A stretch of DNA of 64,000 nucleotides from Pseudoalteromonas luteoviolacea (GCF_001696455.1 NZ_MAUJ01000001.1:62001-126000); one strand, 5' to 3'. Counted from the first letter of the stretch, positions 37,414 to 47,261 are shown. The notes: generated by a model from the sequence alone, not told the origin. Made by a program: numbers and translations.

Positions 37414-38352
37414 TTATTTAATCTCTTCTGCAATTTCGGCAATTTTTTGACGTAACCAAATATGACTCGCATCGCGATGTAATAAAGGGCTCCAGATCAT
37501 GTCTAATTCAAATGGCGGTATCGGGAATGGAGGCTCTAGAATTGCGAGTGAAGGATCGTCTTTATATATATTTGCGGCTTTAGAAGGCAATGTTGCAATC
37601 AAGTTTTGCTCTTTAGCCAAGTGTATTGCAACATGATAGTTACGCGTAAACGTCGCAATATTCCGGTGCTTCCCGAAATGCGCCAATGCTTCGTCAACCC
37701 AGCCTAACTTTTGAACGTCTTCGGGGTCCATCCCCACACCTACACCAAAGCCAGTTTTACTAACCCAGATATGACGTGCCTTTAAGTAGGCATCTAATGT
37801 GAAATTGTCTTTGATTGGGTTGCTTGACTTGACCAAACAACAGAAACTATCTTTCCAGATTTGCTTATGATGAAAAGATTGCGGTAAATTCTCAAACCGA
37901 TTTATGGCCATATCCACTTTGCCATTTTCTACATCATGAAAGGTTACGTCGCTAGGTGTTAATATATCGAGCGTTGTATCTGGTGCTTCATTATGCAGTT
38001 TAGCGAGTAGCTTAGGAGCAAGAGTGCTTGCCGCATAATCACTGGCCATTATTCTGAATACGCGTTTACTCTGACCTGCTTCAAATTCTCGATTTGGTGC
38101 TAGGGTTTCTTCGAGGGTCATGAGTATCCCTCGAATAACAGGCTGCAGCTCTAACGCGCGCTCTGTTGGTACCATCCCCTCACTTGTGCGGACTAATATG
38201 GGGTCATTGAATAAATTTCTAAGTCGCTTGAGTCCATTGCTCATTGCTGGCTGCGTAATGCTAAGCTGGTTGGCTGCTCTGGTGACATTACACTCTCGCA
38301 ACAAAGTGTCCAAATATACAAGCAGGTTGAGGTCGATTTTACTGATATTCAC
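37414..38352 (-). CDS. LysR-family transcriptional regulator
   Basis: A 312-residue regulator. The N-terminal winged helix (about 1-65: LNLLVYLDTLLRECNVTRAANQLSITQPAMSN) and C-terminal type 2 periplasmic-binding effector domain are complete. The start is GTG 38352, which overlaps the aceK stop by 4 nt; the stop is 5 bp before the M32 gene start. The effector is unknown. It being co-directional and sandwiched in an operon is unusual for LysR genes, which are often divergent from their target. Confidence 0.92.
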   Translation of the reverse strand: MNISKIDLNLLVYLDTLLRECNVTRAANQLSITQPAMSNGLKRLRNLFNDPILVRTSEGMVPTERALELQPVIRGILMTLEETLAPNREFEAGQSKRVFRIMASDYAASTLAPKLLAKLHNEAPDTTLDILTPSDVTFHDVENGKVDMAINRFENLPQSFHHKQIWKDSFCCLVKSSNPIKDNFTLDAYLKARHIWVSKTGFGVGVGMDPEDVQKLGWVDEALAHFGKHRNIATFTRNYHVAIHLAKEQNLIATLPSKAANIYKDDPSLAILEPPFPIPPFELDMIWSPLLHRDASHIWLRQKIAEIAEEIK

Positions 38353-40082
38353 AGTGATCCTTTATTCTTATTTTGCTGGCCAAACCTCTGATTTTGGGGG
38401 TACGGAAATACATGCTTCGTTTTATGCTGCTGAATGTCGCGCTGTGCTTGCTGCCAATAATCAGGTGTCAATAATTCTGGGTGGAGGCGTTCAAATATAG
38501 CTTTGAGTTTAGGGTTAGTTAGAACAAAAGTACATAGCTGTTCCGGAAATACGTCATTTGGCGCAAAAGATAGTGCACTTTCTCCACAATATAGGTCATT
38601 TAATGACGTTTTCGGGAGGGCTTTGAAATTCATCTCAGTAAGGTATTGTACTTCGTCATAGTCGTAAAAAATGACACGTTTGTGACGACTAACACCGAAA
38701 TTTTTAAGTAGCATGTCGCCCGGAAAAATATTGACATGCAGCATTTCTTTAATGGCATGGCCATAGTCATCTATGACATATTCAGTTTCTTCGTCAGTCG
38801 CATTTTGCAAGTATAAGTTGAGTGGTGTGATCCGACGTTCAATGTATAGGTGCTTGATAACAATAAAGTCAGAGTCTTCGATGATGCTATTGCTAAGTTT
38901 TTCTCTCATGAGCTCAAGGAGCTGAGGTTCTATTTGACTCTTTTTGATAACGACGTTTGAGTATTCAAGCGTATCAGCCATTCTGCCAACTCGATCGTGG
39001 TTTTTGACTAATTGGTAGCGTGCTAAGACGGTGTTTCTGCCAAACGGTTTACTCTCAGCAAAGTGCTCTTTGATGACTTTAAAAACATAAGGAAAAGTTG
39101 GTAATGTAAACACTAACATAACCATACCCGGAGTGCCTGGCGCGATGCAGAATTGCTCCTCATTATGTTTTTGATGATGCAGAAACGCTCGGTAAAACTC
39201 GGTTTTTCCGTGTTTGTGGAACCCAATGGAGTTATACAATTCGGCTTGTGTTTTACTCGGCATTAATTGGTTCAAAAAGCTTACTAAAGCCGATGGGGCA
39301 TGTGTCTCTACCAAGAAGTAAGCACGGGCAAACCCGAATATCAGGCTCATTTGGGTGCCATTGGTGACGAGAGCATCAATTTTTAGCTTACCATTGGGAT
39401 GATGAAGTACCGCGATTATAAATGGTTGCGTACCTGAACTCGAGATAACTCGGCCCACTATATATGCGCTTTTGTTTCTATAAAATGGTGATTTTAAGAT
39501 ATCGAAGCGCATTTTAAAATGCTGGTGGTGAGTATCCGGCGCTTGTTTAATAAACGCTTTTTGCAAGAGGCGAATATCACCTTCTAAATCGTTAAATTCA
39601 CATGCAAAATTAATATTTGAAATGATTTTATAAATGGTTGGCTTTAAGCCATCAACAACTGGGAAGTAGCTCCTATACTCTGCTTCAACAGGTAAAGTGG
39701 TCGTGTCCTCAATTGAACTTGTCACAAAAATAAAATTGTTATTAAAATAGCTGTGATGAAATAGTTGGCAAAATACAGAGTTATAAAAGGTTTCCGCGAG
39801 TTCTGCTTGGGGGTGGAAAGTAAGTAGCTCAATGTAGGCCTGTTTTACTTTAAACCACAGTGCAATATTTACCTGAGATGAATTAAAGTGTAACCGCAGT
39901 ATCTTGACTGTATCCGCTACTCGTTCGTCGTAGTGGCTTATTCTCGACTTATTTACTTTTTCAATTACATGCCATTGCTGAGTTGCAAATGCGTGGGGAA
40001 CTTGTGCGGTAATATCTTGAAATAACGAGTAATGTTTTCGGAACCCGGAGATAATCAAAAAAGCAATTTCTTGAGGGTCCAT
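38349..40082 (-). CDS. aceK: Isocitrate dehydrogenase kinase/phosphatase
   Basis: Bifunctional enzyme that inactivates isocitrate dehydrogenase by phosphorylation and reverses it, steering carbon to the glyoxylate bypass. The 577-residue length equals E. coli AceK. Marks include GFHKHGKTEFYRAF, APGTPGMVMLVFTLP and the catalytic GDMLLKNFGVSRHKRVIFYDYDEV. GGAGG precedes ATG 40082. It is not beside aceA/aceB here; instead it leads into a lysR gene with a 4-nt overlap. Confidence 0.96.
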   Translation of the reverse strand: MDPQEIAFLIISGFRKHYSLFQDITAQVPHAFATQQWHVIEKVNKSRISHYDERVADTVKILRLHFNSSQVNIALWFKVKQAYIELLTFHPQAELAETFYNSVFCQLFHHSYFNNNFIFVTSSIEDTTTLPVEAEYRSYFPVVDGLKPTIYKIISNINFACEFNDLEGDIRLLQKAFIKQAPDTHHQHFKMRFDILKSPFYRNKSAYIVGRVISSSGTQPFIIAVLHHPNGKLKIDALVTNGTQMSLIFGFARAYFLVETHAPSALVSFLNQLMPSKTQAELYNSIGFHKHGKTEFYRAFLHHQKHNEEQFCIAPGTPGMVMLVFTLPTFPYVFKVIKEHFAESKPFGRNTVLARYQLVKNHDRVGRMADTLEYSNVVIKKSQIEPQLLELMREKLSNSIIEDSDFIVIKHLYIERRITPLNLYLQNATDEETEYVIDDYGHAIKEMLHVNIFPGDMLLKNFGVSRHKRVIFYDYDEVQYLTEMNFKALPKTSLNDLYCGESALSFAPNDVFPEQLCTFVLTNPKLKAIFERLHPELLTPDYWQQAQRDIQQHKTKHVFPYPQNQRFGQQNKNKGSL

Positions 40083-40309
40083 GCAGCCTCCTAGTTAGCT
40101 ATCTTGCCTATTTTCTCAATTGACGACAACGCAATCTATGTGTTTATTGTTTGATTCAATTAAACTTTTGACTACTCTAGCTTGAAAGCTCGTTAATTAG
40201 CAATATGTAGTACTAATTTAACGCAACTATACTGAGAAATGATGACAGAATTTGTAGCTATAACCACCACGCTAGGCAAAGTTGTGAAACTGGGTAAGTG
40301 ACACTGGAG

Positions 40310-40783
40310 TCATTCCATCCTTTTCAGTTTTTTCTCGATTTGGGCTATTTCTTTATTTAATACTTTAACTTGTTTTAAATAGTCTTTATTAATCGACTTA
40401 AGTTGTTGTTTTACATCTTTAACTGTTGCTTTTCGCTTTTCATCATCCATTAGCCTAGTGACTCGGCGTTGCTGCTCTCTGGCAGCTTCGTCTCTCTTTC
40501 TACCAAGGATGGCTGCATGATGTTTTTTGGCACGTAACGCATTTTTTAAGTTACGTACAATTTGACGTCTTTCGAGTTCATTGAGTGTTTTGAAGTGTTG
40601 TTCTGACGGCACTTTAGCCTGAGGGTCTGAATGTGTCAGTGTCAACTGTTGTGCAGAGCTAGAACACGGGTGTTGGCTAAATACCGTACTTTTATCGGTA
40701 ACGCATTTATAATAGGTAACAGTAGACTTGGCGCTACAAAAAAGTGGTAAGAATAATAAAAAAAATAACCTTATTGATGTCAT
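40310..40783 (-). CDS. DUF4124 domain secreted protein
   Basis: A 157-residue protein with a signal peptide (residues 1-18, FCSAKS) and a DUF4124 core: YYKCVTDKSTVFSQHPC, with two cysteines that probably form a disulfide. Residues 60-157 are Lys/Arg-rich helices, likely coiled coil (QIVRNLKNALRAKKHH, EIAQIEKKLKRME). The role is unknown; DUF4124 proteins are periplasmic and widely distributed. Confidence 0.75.
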   Translation of the reverse strand: MTSIRLFFLLFLPLFCSAKSTVTYYKCVTDKSTVFSQHPCSSSAQQLTLTHSDPQAKVPSEQHFKTLNELERRQIVRNLKNALRAKKHHAAILGRKRDEAAREQQRRVTRLMDDEKRKATVKDVKQQLKSINKDYLKQVKVLNKEIAQIEKKLKRME

Positions 40784-40916
40784 TGCAAAGCTTCCTTGTT
40801 GTTACCTGTTTACTAAATATAGTCGACAAATATTAAAAAGGCAGCAATGAATGTAAGGGAGAAATTTACTCCCTTTATACTAAGCATCATATGGGTATTT
40901 TAATAAAGCACCTAAT

Positions 40917-42413
40917 CTATAGATTAGATGCTTTACCGGTAAATTGCTTAAGCCGTTTGATACTTTGCACAAGGAAAGGGGTATCTAGCTTTTGCTCTAT
41001 ATGAAAACCTTCTTTTGCAGATATTTGTTTGTGACTGCCATCATGATTTACCAGAATAATTCGATCTTTCTTATAGGCGATTAACACGCCTTGAGAGTAA
41101 TTAACCCCTTGATTTACTGACTCTGAGCCGATCACATTACCAAGCATCGTTTGTTTTGCTAACTGGCTGCAGCCAAAGTGTTTGTCCAATAAAGTCACCA
41201 TAATATCATTGCCTTGCATCAAACCGCTGTGATCTGAAAAGTAGGGAAGATTCGTGTGTAAACTTGTTTGGGTTACAATCGACTTCTCATTGCTTTGCTC
41301 AATAATGACGTAGTTTTTAGCCTTATCAAGCTCAGGAAGTTTGTCACTGAACACAAAACTTATCTTGCCGTCGTCTATCTCTTGCTCTAAGTAATCAAAT
41401 GGCACTTTACCAGAGAGAGTTAGTATATTAGCCGTATTCCAAACGGGGGTTAAACGCCGTTCTGTTACTGTTGTTCTGTAGTATGCTGGCAGGCCGTAAA
41501 CTAAGTTAAAGTACCTATCTAAAGGATTCGTTGGCACAAGAAGCTGCGTTTGGGTATACCATTGTAGGTCTTGAAAAGTGCTTTCATCACTTTGAAGCGA
41601 CTCAGTCATAACGACTATTTCTACAGGCGCCGCATCAAACTTACATGCAGCCAAGTTAGCAGGCAATTGGTAGTTTGAAGTCGCATTTTCCAGACGAACG
41701 GTTCTAGCTTGTTGATACTCGTTCAAGTCAAGAAGCTCATGCCTCGCTAGCAGAGTTTTGGCTGTCGTTGGGTATGAGAGAGGCAGCACATTGTCTTGTT
41801 TGGTAATATCAAAGTAGTTATTCGCATCAGCCCAAACATGCATTAGGTGACTAATTGCAAAGCAGCTAACCAGTACCGCTGTTGCGTATTTTGGAAATCG
41901 ATATGACTTTAATTTGTCTAGGTGTCGCCATGCATGGTTACCAACTACCAGCTCAAACGCTAATATGATGGCGATTAAAAAGATAACAAACAGGGCGGTT
42001 GCGATAGACAAGCCGTTTATCATCCCGATTAACAAAGATGCTATTTCAGGTATTGATTGAACGCTTATGTGATAACCCTGCTGATAGTACACAAAGGCAT
42101 CTAAACATAATGTTAATATCCCTACTGTAGCGATAACCGCAGCCATGCCCCTAATGTGCCTAGGATATGGAAATACTAAGCTTAAGGGAAACACCGTGAG
42201 TACAAATGCGCAAAAAGTAATGAAGCTGGTATGACTTAGCCAAGTGACTATCATATAAATCCAGCCGCCAAAACTATTTGGTGCAGAGTCCGCTGCCAAA
42301 TAGGTTAGCGCTATGATGAGCACTAAACCTATATTGGCAAAGGTAAACCAGTGCCCCCAACTAAGCAGTTGGCTCGCTTTTGACGAGAAAGGACTATGTG
42401 GTGTGAGATTCAT
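40917..42413 (-). CDS. yejM: YejM/PbgA-like inner-membrane protein with degenerate sulfatase domain
   Basis: Inner-membrane regulator of LPS synthesis in E. coli, where PbgA/YejM/LapC controls LpxC turnover. The 498-residue protein has five hydrophobic helices (about 15-200, start LLSWGHWFTFANIG with FPYPRHIRG), then a periplasmic part. In homologues this part is sulfatase-like with an NSTRTG-type stretch; here it is shorter, with LVYGLPAYYR retained but the usual metal-site residues not visible. Followed 3 bp upstream by yejL, as in E. coli. Confidence 0.8.
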   Translation of the reverse strand: MNLTPHSPFSSKASQLLSWGHWFTFANIGLVLIIALTYLAADSAPNSFGGWIYMIVTWLSHTSFITFCAFVLTVFPLSLVFPYPRHIRGMAAVIATVGILTLCLDAFVYYQQGYHISVQSIPEIASLLIGMINGLSIATALFVIFLIAIILAFELVVGNHAWRHLDKLKSYRFPKYATAVLVSCFAISHLMHVWADANNYFDITKQDNVLPLSYPTTAKTLLARHELLDLNEYQQARTVRLENATSNYQLPANLAACKFDAAPVEIVVMTESLQSDESTFQDLQWYTQTQLLVPTNPLDRYFNLVYGLPAYYRTTVTERRLTPVWNTANILTLSGKVPFDYLEQEIDDGKISFVFSDKLPELDKAKNYVIIEQSNEKSIVTQTSLHTNLPYFSDHSGLMQGNDIMVTLLDKHFGCSQLAKQTMLGNVIGSESVNQGVNYSQGVLIAYKKDRIILVNHDGSHKQISAKEGFHIEQKLDTPFLVQSIKRLKQFTGKASNL

Positions 42414-42417
42414 TCCG

Positions 42418-42630
42418 TTATTTTACCGATTGAATAAGCGCCTTGGCGAAATTTTCAGCAACTTCCTGTCTTTTAGCTTCTGGCACATGTTCTTTTAAAA
42501 TGTGCGTGATAGAATTTCCTAAACACATTAGACTCAAATCGACAGGTGTTTTGTGCTCTTGGAGTACATTGATTAAACTATCAACAATTTGTTCTACTTG
42601 TTCATTGGAATATTTAGACTGAATTGGCAT
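42418..42630 (-). CDS. yejL: YejL (UPF0352) family protein
   Basis: A 70-residue protein of unknown function. It matches YejL across its length: YSNEQVEQIVDSLINVLQEHKTPVDLSLMCLGN. ATG 42630 is chosen from homology (MPIQSKYS); an in-frame ATG at 42666 would add 12 residues. Neither has a clear ribosome site. It is first in a yejL-yejM unit, divergent from yejK. Confidence 0.85.
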   Translation of the reverse strand: MPIQSKYSNEQVEQIVDSLINVLQEHKTPVDLSLMCLGNSITHILKEHVPEAKRQEVAENFAKALIQSVK

Positions 42631-42696
42631 CGGTTGGTTCAAATTAATAGAGTTACAATTCTTCATATTCTAACACCAGAGGCGTTAAAAACAAAG

Positions 42697-43707
42697 ATGA
42701 GCATTGAGGTGAAAAAGCTTGTTGTACATTATGTAGACAAGCGTGACGAAGAAACAGAGATCCATTTGCGTGAAGATGAAATGGTGATTAACGATCGTGT
42801 AAATGTTTTTATTGAGCAGCTACACCATGCATATAATGGAAAACCTGGTAAAGGGTATTGTGCATTTGATGGCGACAAAAACAGCACGGTAGCTTCAGCT
42901 ATGCAAAGCTATCGCAATAGTGAGCTCGGTTTTTGGCATATGACACAGCAAGCAACAGAAGTGTTAAAAGAAGAGCTCAATAAATATGCCTTTCATGAGA
43001 CAGGGTATTTAGTATTTTGCCATTATCAATATGTGGGGTGCGATTATATGTTAATTGCGCAAATCAGTATTAAAGAGCATTACTCTATTACGTCTGAACT
43101 GGATTTAGCGAGCTCAAGACACCTCGATATTTCTCGCATGCAATTGGCTGCGCGTATAGACCTCACTGCATGGGACACGCAAGCGGATGAAAATCGATAT
43201 ATCTCATTTATAAAAGGCAGAGCAGGGCGCAAAGTTGCTGATTTCTTTTTAGACTTTCTTGGCTGTGCTGAAGGTGTGGATCCGAAACAACAGTCACAGA
43301 CGATGCTGCACGCTGTAGAAGACTATTTGTCTGAACAGCAATTTGAAAAGGCAGAGAAAGATGTTATTCGAAAAGAAGTTTTTGACTATTGTAATGATTG
43401 TATAAATAGTGGCGAAGATGCCGATATAGAAGGGCTGTCGGACACCCTATCTAAGTCGTCAGAAGTTCAATTTGAAGACTTTTACAAAGAGCAGGGGTAC
43501 GAACTTGAAGAGTCATTCCCGCTAGATAAAAAGACTGTAACAGCGATGGTGAAGTTCTCTGGTATGGGTGGCGGTGTGAGCGTTGGGTTTGAGCGTAAGC
43601 ATTTAGGTGAGCGAGTGATTTATGATCCGGTGAGTGACACACTTACAATCAAAGGCATTCCACCGAATTTAAAAGATCAGTTAGAAAAATATTCCCAAGA
43701 GAATTAA
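42697..43707 (+). CDS. yejK: Nucleoid-associated protein YejK (NdpA)
   Basis: A 336-residue spermidine-nucleoid-associated protein (37-kDa type). Marks: MSIEVKKLVVHYVDKRDEE, FLVFCHYQYV-like LVFCHYQYVGCDYML, FIKGRAGRKVADFFLDFLG, GYELEESFPLD and TLTIKGIPPNLKDQL. ATG 42697 is used; the frame extends upstream to 42589 but homology starts at 42697. The unit ends at a bidirectional terminator. Confidence 0.94.
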   Translation: MSIEVKKLVVHYVDKRDEETEIHLREDEMVINDRVNVFIEQLHHAYNGKPGKGYCAFDGDKNSTVASAMQSYRNSELGFWHMTQQATEVLKEELNKYAFHETGYLVFCHYQYVGCDYMLIAQISIKEHYSITSELDLASSRHLDISRMQLAARIDLTAWDTQADENRYISFIKGRAGRKVADFFLDFLGCAEGVDPKQQSQTMLHAVEDYLSEQQFEKAEKDVIRKEVFDYCNDCINSGEDADIEGLSDTLSKSSEVQFEDFYKEQGYELEESFPLDKKTVTAMVKFSGMGGGVSVGFERKHLGERVIYDPVSDTLTIKGIPPNLKDQLEKYSQEN

Positions 43708-43731
43708 AAAAAGGCCTTAATGGCCTTTTTT
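43706..43731. terminator. Bidirectional terminator between yejK and LPP20-like gene
   Basis: An A7-GGCC, TTAAT loop, GGCC-T6 hairpin. It can serve both the plus-strand yejK and the minus-strand lipoprotein gene that ends at 43735. Confidence 0.88.
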
Positions 43732-43734
43732 AAT

Positions 43735-44730
43735 TTAAGATTTGCCTGAAACGACAAATTCGGCCAATTGCTGTCCGAGCTTGTCTGCGAGTTTACCCAT
43801 CGCATTGCTTTTGGCAGTGTCTTTGAAACTAGAAGCCGCTTTTACTTTTGCATTAAAATGCGCCTTTTCTTCACCAGCTTCTGTGATTACTAAAAAGCTC
43901 TCCGCAAGACTATAATAGGTGCCTGACTTCTTCATATCTTGCCAGTCCACACGAAATTGCAGGGCAAAATCAGCGCCTTGGTCGGTAATTTTAATACCTT
44001 GGCTGGTCAGGGCACGCGCAAGCAGATCCCTTACTTTGTTATGTCCATCATGGTCAGCTGCAATGCTAAAGCTAATGTTATTGAGTATTTCATCAGCTAG
44101 CGCTTGTTTGTTGCGAACAGAGGCTGGCATAGTAACATGAGGTGCCTGTAGCATTTGCAAATATTGATTCAGCTTGTCACGCTTAACAACTAACTCTTTT
44201 AATGCGACAGCACGCTTCAAGGTCAGCGTTTTATTTCCTACTTGGCTTAAGTTAAATTGCGAAATTTCGTCATCTAGTCCGTTGATAGAAAGTTCGGTTT
44301 GCATAACCGCTTCTGTTCTGTTGAATGCGGCTAGTGCATAAGCTGTTTGCTGTTGTGCATTAAAGAACTCATCCTCAATTTTCACGCCTTGCAGTTGAAT
44401 GTTTGGCACTTTTGATTGAATTAGCTCGTCAATATGAAAAGTCATAGACTTATCATCAGCTTGTTGCTTAATGGTCGTATTTGCGGAAATAGTGACATTA
44501 AGCTGTTTTGCAAGTGCCAGACGTGCGGACTCTTGCGCAGCAAGCTTTGCTTGTTGCTTATCACCAGTATTTTGCGCCGTGCCCACACCATAAACTAGGT
44601 AACTTGAAGTGGGCGTTACTGAAGTCCACTGAGGCGCTGCGTTTACTTGCGATTGACTAGCCGAGTTAGATTTACAGCCTGTTAATACGGCGACACTTAC
44701 CAGTGCCGCCAACAGTGATTTAGAAGCCAA
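43735..44730 (-). CDS. LPP20-family lipoprotein
   Basis: About 331 residues from a proposed TTG 44730; frames from ATG 44784 or 44772 would overlap the upstream lpoB-like gene deeply. A lipobox (VAVLTGCKS) follows a hydrophobic signal. An LPP20-like domain (APQWTSVTPTSSYLVYGVGTA, ARLALAKQLNVTISANTT) occupies the first half. The C-terminal half (ISFSIAADHDGHNKVRDLLARALTSQG) has an unrecognised domain resembling LpoA/LptE-like strand/helix patterns. It is last of a three-gene lipoprotein operon with the LpoB-like gene. Function unproven. Confidence 0.75.
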   Translation of the reverse strand: MASKSLLAALVSVAVLTGCKSNSASQSQVNAAPQWTSVTPTSSYLVYGVGTAQNTGDKQQAKLAAQESARLALAKQLNVTISANTTIKQQADDKSMTFHIDELIQSKVPNIQLQGVKIEDEFFNAQQQTAYALAAFNRTEAVMQTELSINGLDDEISQFNLSQVGNKTLTLKRAVALKELVVKRDKLNQYLQMLQAPHVTMPASVRNKQALADEILNNISFSIAADHDGHNKVRDLLARALTSQGIKITDQGADFALQFRVDWQDMKKSGTYYSLAESFLVITEAGEEKAHFNAKVKAASSFKDTAKSNAMGKLADKLGQQLAEFVVSGKS

Positions 44731-45334
44731 AACGTGAACGTTCCTGCAATTTTTGAATTTTCTTTTGTCCATTCCATACCTCACGGTTTGTTGTCATGTC
44801 AATTAGGCGCAAGTCAACTTGATAAAAAGTTACTCTGCTGCCACCTTGCTCATCAACAAATGAATTTATGGTGCCAGAAAGCGCATAGTCAGCTCCTTGC
44901 TCTTGCCCCATTTCATTTTGCGTTTCTAAGCTTGAGTTAAGCTCTTGGTCTTTTCGCTCATCACGGATCTCACGTCTAACATCTTTGTTAGCGACAAAGT
45001 CAGCTTGGCCACTACGCAGAATTGAACGTTTCAGATCGTTTAAGAACGTGTCTACGGCAATATGTTGATGTGACTTATTGCGTACTGACTGAATGATGAT
45101 AGCAGGTCTCTGACCTTCTTTTTGTAAGTGATCGTTAACCCAAGGGAAACTTAACATGTCATTGATCATGGCTTCTGCAACGAGTTGAGAGTCCTTTCCA
45201 TTCCATTTGTCAGATAATGCAACCTCTTGATTTGCATCTACTCGTTGTACTTTAGTTGACGAGCAACCTGATACAGCAAGCGTACATGCGATAACGAGTG
45301 GTGTGATTTTTAACAAGGTTTTATTACATTTCAT
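44720..45334 (-). CDS. LpoB-like penicillin-binding protein activator lipoprotein
   Basis: A 204-residue outer-membrane lipoprotein of the LpoB family, which in E. coli activates PBP1B. Signal and lipobox LAVSGCSS, then the LpoB fold (VAEAMINDMLSFPWVNDHL, RPAIIIQSVRNKSHQHIAVDTF, GADYALSGTINS, YQVDLRLIDMTTNREVWNG). It is in an operon with a COG3014-type lipoprotein upstream (12-bp gap) and LPP20-like downstream (slight overlap). Whether this paralogue or another one partners PBP1B in this organism is unknown. Confidence 0.85.
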   Translation of the reverse strand: MKCNKTLLKITPLVIACTLAVSGCSSTKVQRVDANQEVALSDKWNGKDSQLVAEAMINDMLSFPWVNDHLQKEGQRPAIIIQSVRNKSHQHIAVDTFLNDLKRSILRSGQADFVANKDVRREIRDERKDQELNSSLETQNEMGQEQGADYALSGTINSFVDEQGGSRVTFYQVDLRLIDMTTNREVWNGQKKIQKLQERSRFGF

Positions 45335-45346
45335 AACATTTTTCCA

Positions 45347-47068
45347 TTATAAAAAAGTTGAATCTGGTGCAGTGACTCGTGACTGCTGTAAAAACGTGCG
45401 AGTGTGCCAAAGAGTTATATCGTCCGACACATCTACAGCTTCTGACTGCTCGATCACTCTCCCTGTGGTGAGGTGAGTTTTCAAAGTAATTTCGTAAGTA
45501 CCCTTTGCTAGCGGTAATTGCACATAATTTATTTGCGCTGGGAGCGACTGCCACTGTCTTAGGTCCGCAGAAGCTGTTACGGCGTTAACAACTGAAGTCG
45601 CAAATTTAGCAAAGCCTGCGAATGATTGATCTAAGCCTGTTGCATTGATGGTTTTTTGTGCGGTGATTGCTTTGATCATTTCTCTCGTAAGCGCTACTTG
45701 TATTTCTGAATTCGCATTTCTTAGTGCGTCTTGCAGGGTTAGTAGACTGACCGAGTATATCTTATCTAGTTCAGCAGCCTTTTTTCCGTTGACCCAGACC
45801 TCAGCACTTTTCACTTGTTGCTGTAAAGGTTCCAAGTATGTGACTGAAATTCGACTGCCGTATTCTAAGGCTTGGATCAAGCCAATATCTTCCGCGTCAT
45901 CCCAAAGAGGGCCTAATGGTATTCGTTTTGTTAGCGCGCCCATGGCAACGTCACCGATATCGCCCATTGCGTAGTTTTGGACTATGTCAAAAATACTGGT
46001 ATCGGCAAATAGCATTTGAAACCATCTCATTTGCGCCTTACGTTCTTTGGCAGTACCCCAGAGAATTGGCGTCATTACGAGCGCTTTTGCGTCATGATCC
46101 GCTTTTAGAAGTAAGTTAAACTCTTTTCGTTGCGGGCCAATACCAACGTTTTGAATGACATTGAGTATAGGCTTTTTCTCAGTGCGAGTTGTTTTACCAA
46201 TTTTCTTGTTTAATTTGCGGATTTCGCTTTTATAACCACCCGCTTCAGTCATAACTCGGATTAAATCCGCATAAACTTGCGCAATAATTTTTTTGTTATT
46301 CAAGTTATATTGCTCTGCGAAGCCATTTTCAAAAGCACTGGCAGCGCGTTGGTATTGAATTCGAGCGGAGTCTAGTTCGTGGCTTCGCTCAAATAGCATG
46401 CCACTAATGTAGTGCGCGAAAGCATCATCTTTGTAGTCAATATTGACGAGCAAATCGTTTGGTGCAAACACGGGTTGGAGCATCCTATATATTTGGTTCG
46501 TCAAATCGTCAGATGTCGGTTCTGTATCTGATACTCGATCATAGCCGCCAGTTTTATCTTTTAAATTAGCTAAGTAGGTATCAAGTTGTCTCATCTCTAC
46601 CATAGCTGAATCTAGGAACTGCTGTTTATTGGGACCCGCTCGGTTCGCTAACGCGTTATAGTTGAGTGCCTTGTAGAGGTTGATCAAGGGTCTGTGATAG
46701 ACCTTGCCAGCATAAGTGGTATAAGTAGGACCACTTACTAAGGCAACTGCCGATTCAACGACACTTACCGTGTACTGCGCTTCTATGATTTCTTGCGCTT
46801 CAGCCAACAGTTCGTTACTGCGTTCGTAGTTACCTTGAAGGTGATTAAGCATTCCCAATTCTAAGTAATGCAAAAGTTTACTTTTCCCTGTAGCAGAGTA
46901 ATCGCTTCTTATCGCTTGTTTTGCGGATTCGAAATTGCCTTGCTGAGCTAAAAGAATCGCGCTTTTGTTCGCAGGCGTAGCTTGGCAGCCTGTTAAGAGC
47001 GCGAGCAGTACTAAGCTAGTCGCGAGAAAAAAATGAGAAATAACACTAGATTGCACGTTGACATCCAT
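45347..47068 (-). CDS. COG3014-type lipoprotein
   Basis: A 573-residue lipoprotein of the uncharacterised COG3014 group, typically found beside LpoB-like and LPP20-like genes. Signal and lipobox LLALLTGCQA; an N-terminal TPR-like helical section (AILLAQQGNFESAKQAI, LGMLNHLQGNYERSNELLAEA), a conserved PTYTTYAGKVYHRPLINLYKALN, and a C-terminal beta-rich portion (PAQINYVQLPLAKGTYEITLK). It is the first gene of the trio. Likely outer-membrane or periplasmic. No function known. Confidence 0.75.
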   Translation of the reverse strand: MDVNVQSSVISHFFLATSLVLLALLTGCQATPANKSAILLAQQGNFESAKQAIRSDYSATGKSKLLHYLELGMLNHLQGNYERSNELLAEAQEIIEAQYTVSVVESAVALVSGPTYTTYAGKVYHRPLINLYKALNYNALANRAGPNKQQFLDSAMVEMRQLDTYLANLKDKTGGYDRVSDTEPTSDDLTNQIYRMLQPVFAPNDLLVNIDYKDDAFAHYISGMLFERSHELDSARIQYQRAASAFENGFAEQYNLNNKKIIAQVYADLIRVMTEAGGYKSEIRKLNKKIGKTTRTEKKPILNVIQNVGIGPQRKEFNLLLKADHDAKALVMTPILWGTAKERKAQMRWFQMLFADTSIFDIVQNYAMGDIGDVAMGALTKRIPLGPLWDDAEDIGLIQALEYGSRISVTYLEPLQQQVKSAEVWVNGKKAAELDKIYSVSLLTLQDALRNANSEIQVALTREMIKAITAQKTINATGLDQSFAGFAKFATSVVNAVTASADLRQWQSLPAQINYVQLPLAKGTYEITLKTHLTTGRVIEQSEAVDVSDDITLWHTRTFLQQSRVTAPDSTFL

Positions 47069-47261
47069 GACTTGTAAGAAACATATCGGTGACTATACCA
47101 AGTAATTCAGTTATATTGTCCCCAAGTTTAAGATTTTTTTAGTTTTTTTAAAGAACAAAGTTGTAAAAAATCGTTCTTACAATTTATTACTGTAATTGGC
47201 TCAGCCTTTTGATAAATTTAAATCATCGCTTTAGGCAATTAATCTGACGAAGGAAACCACC

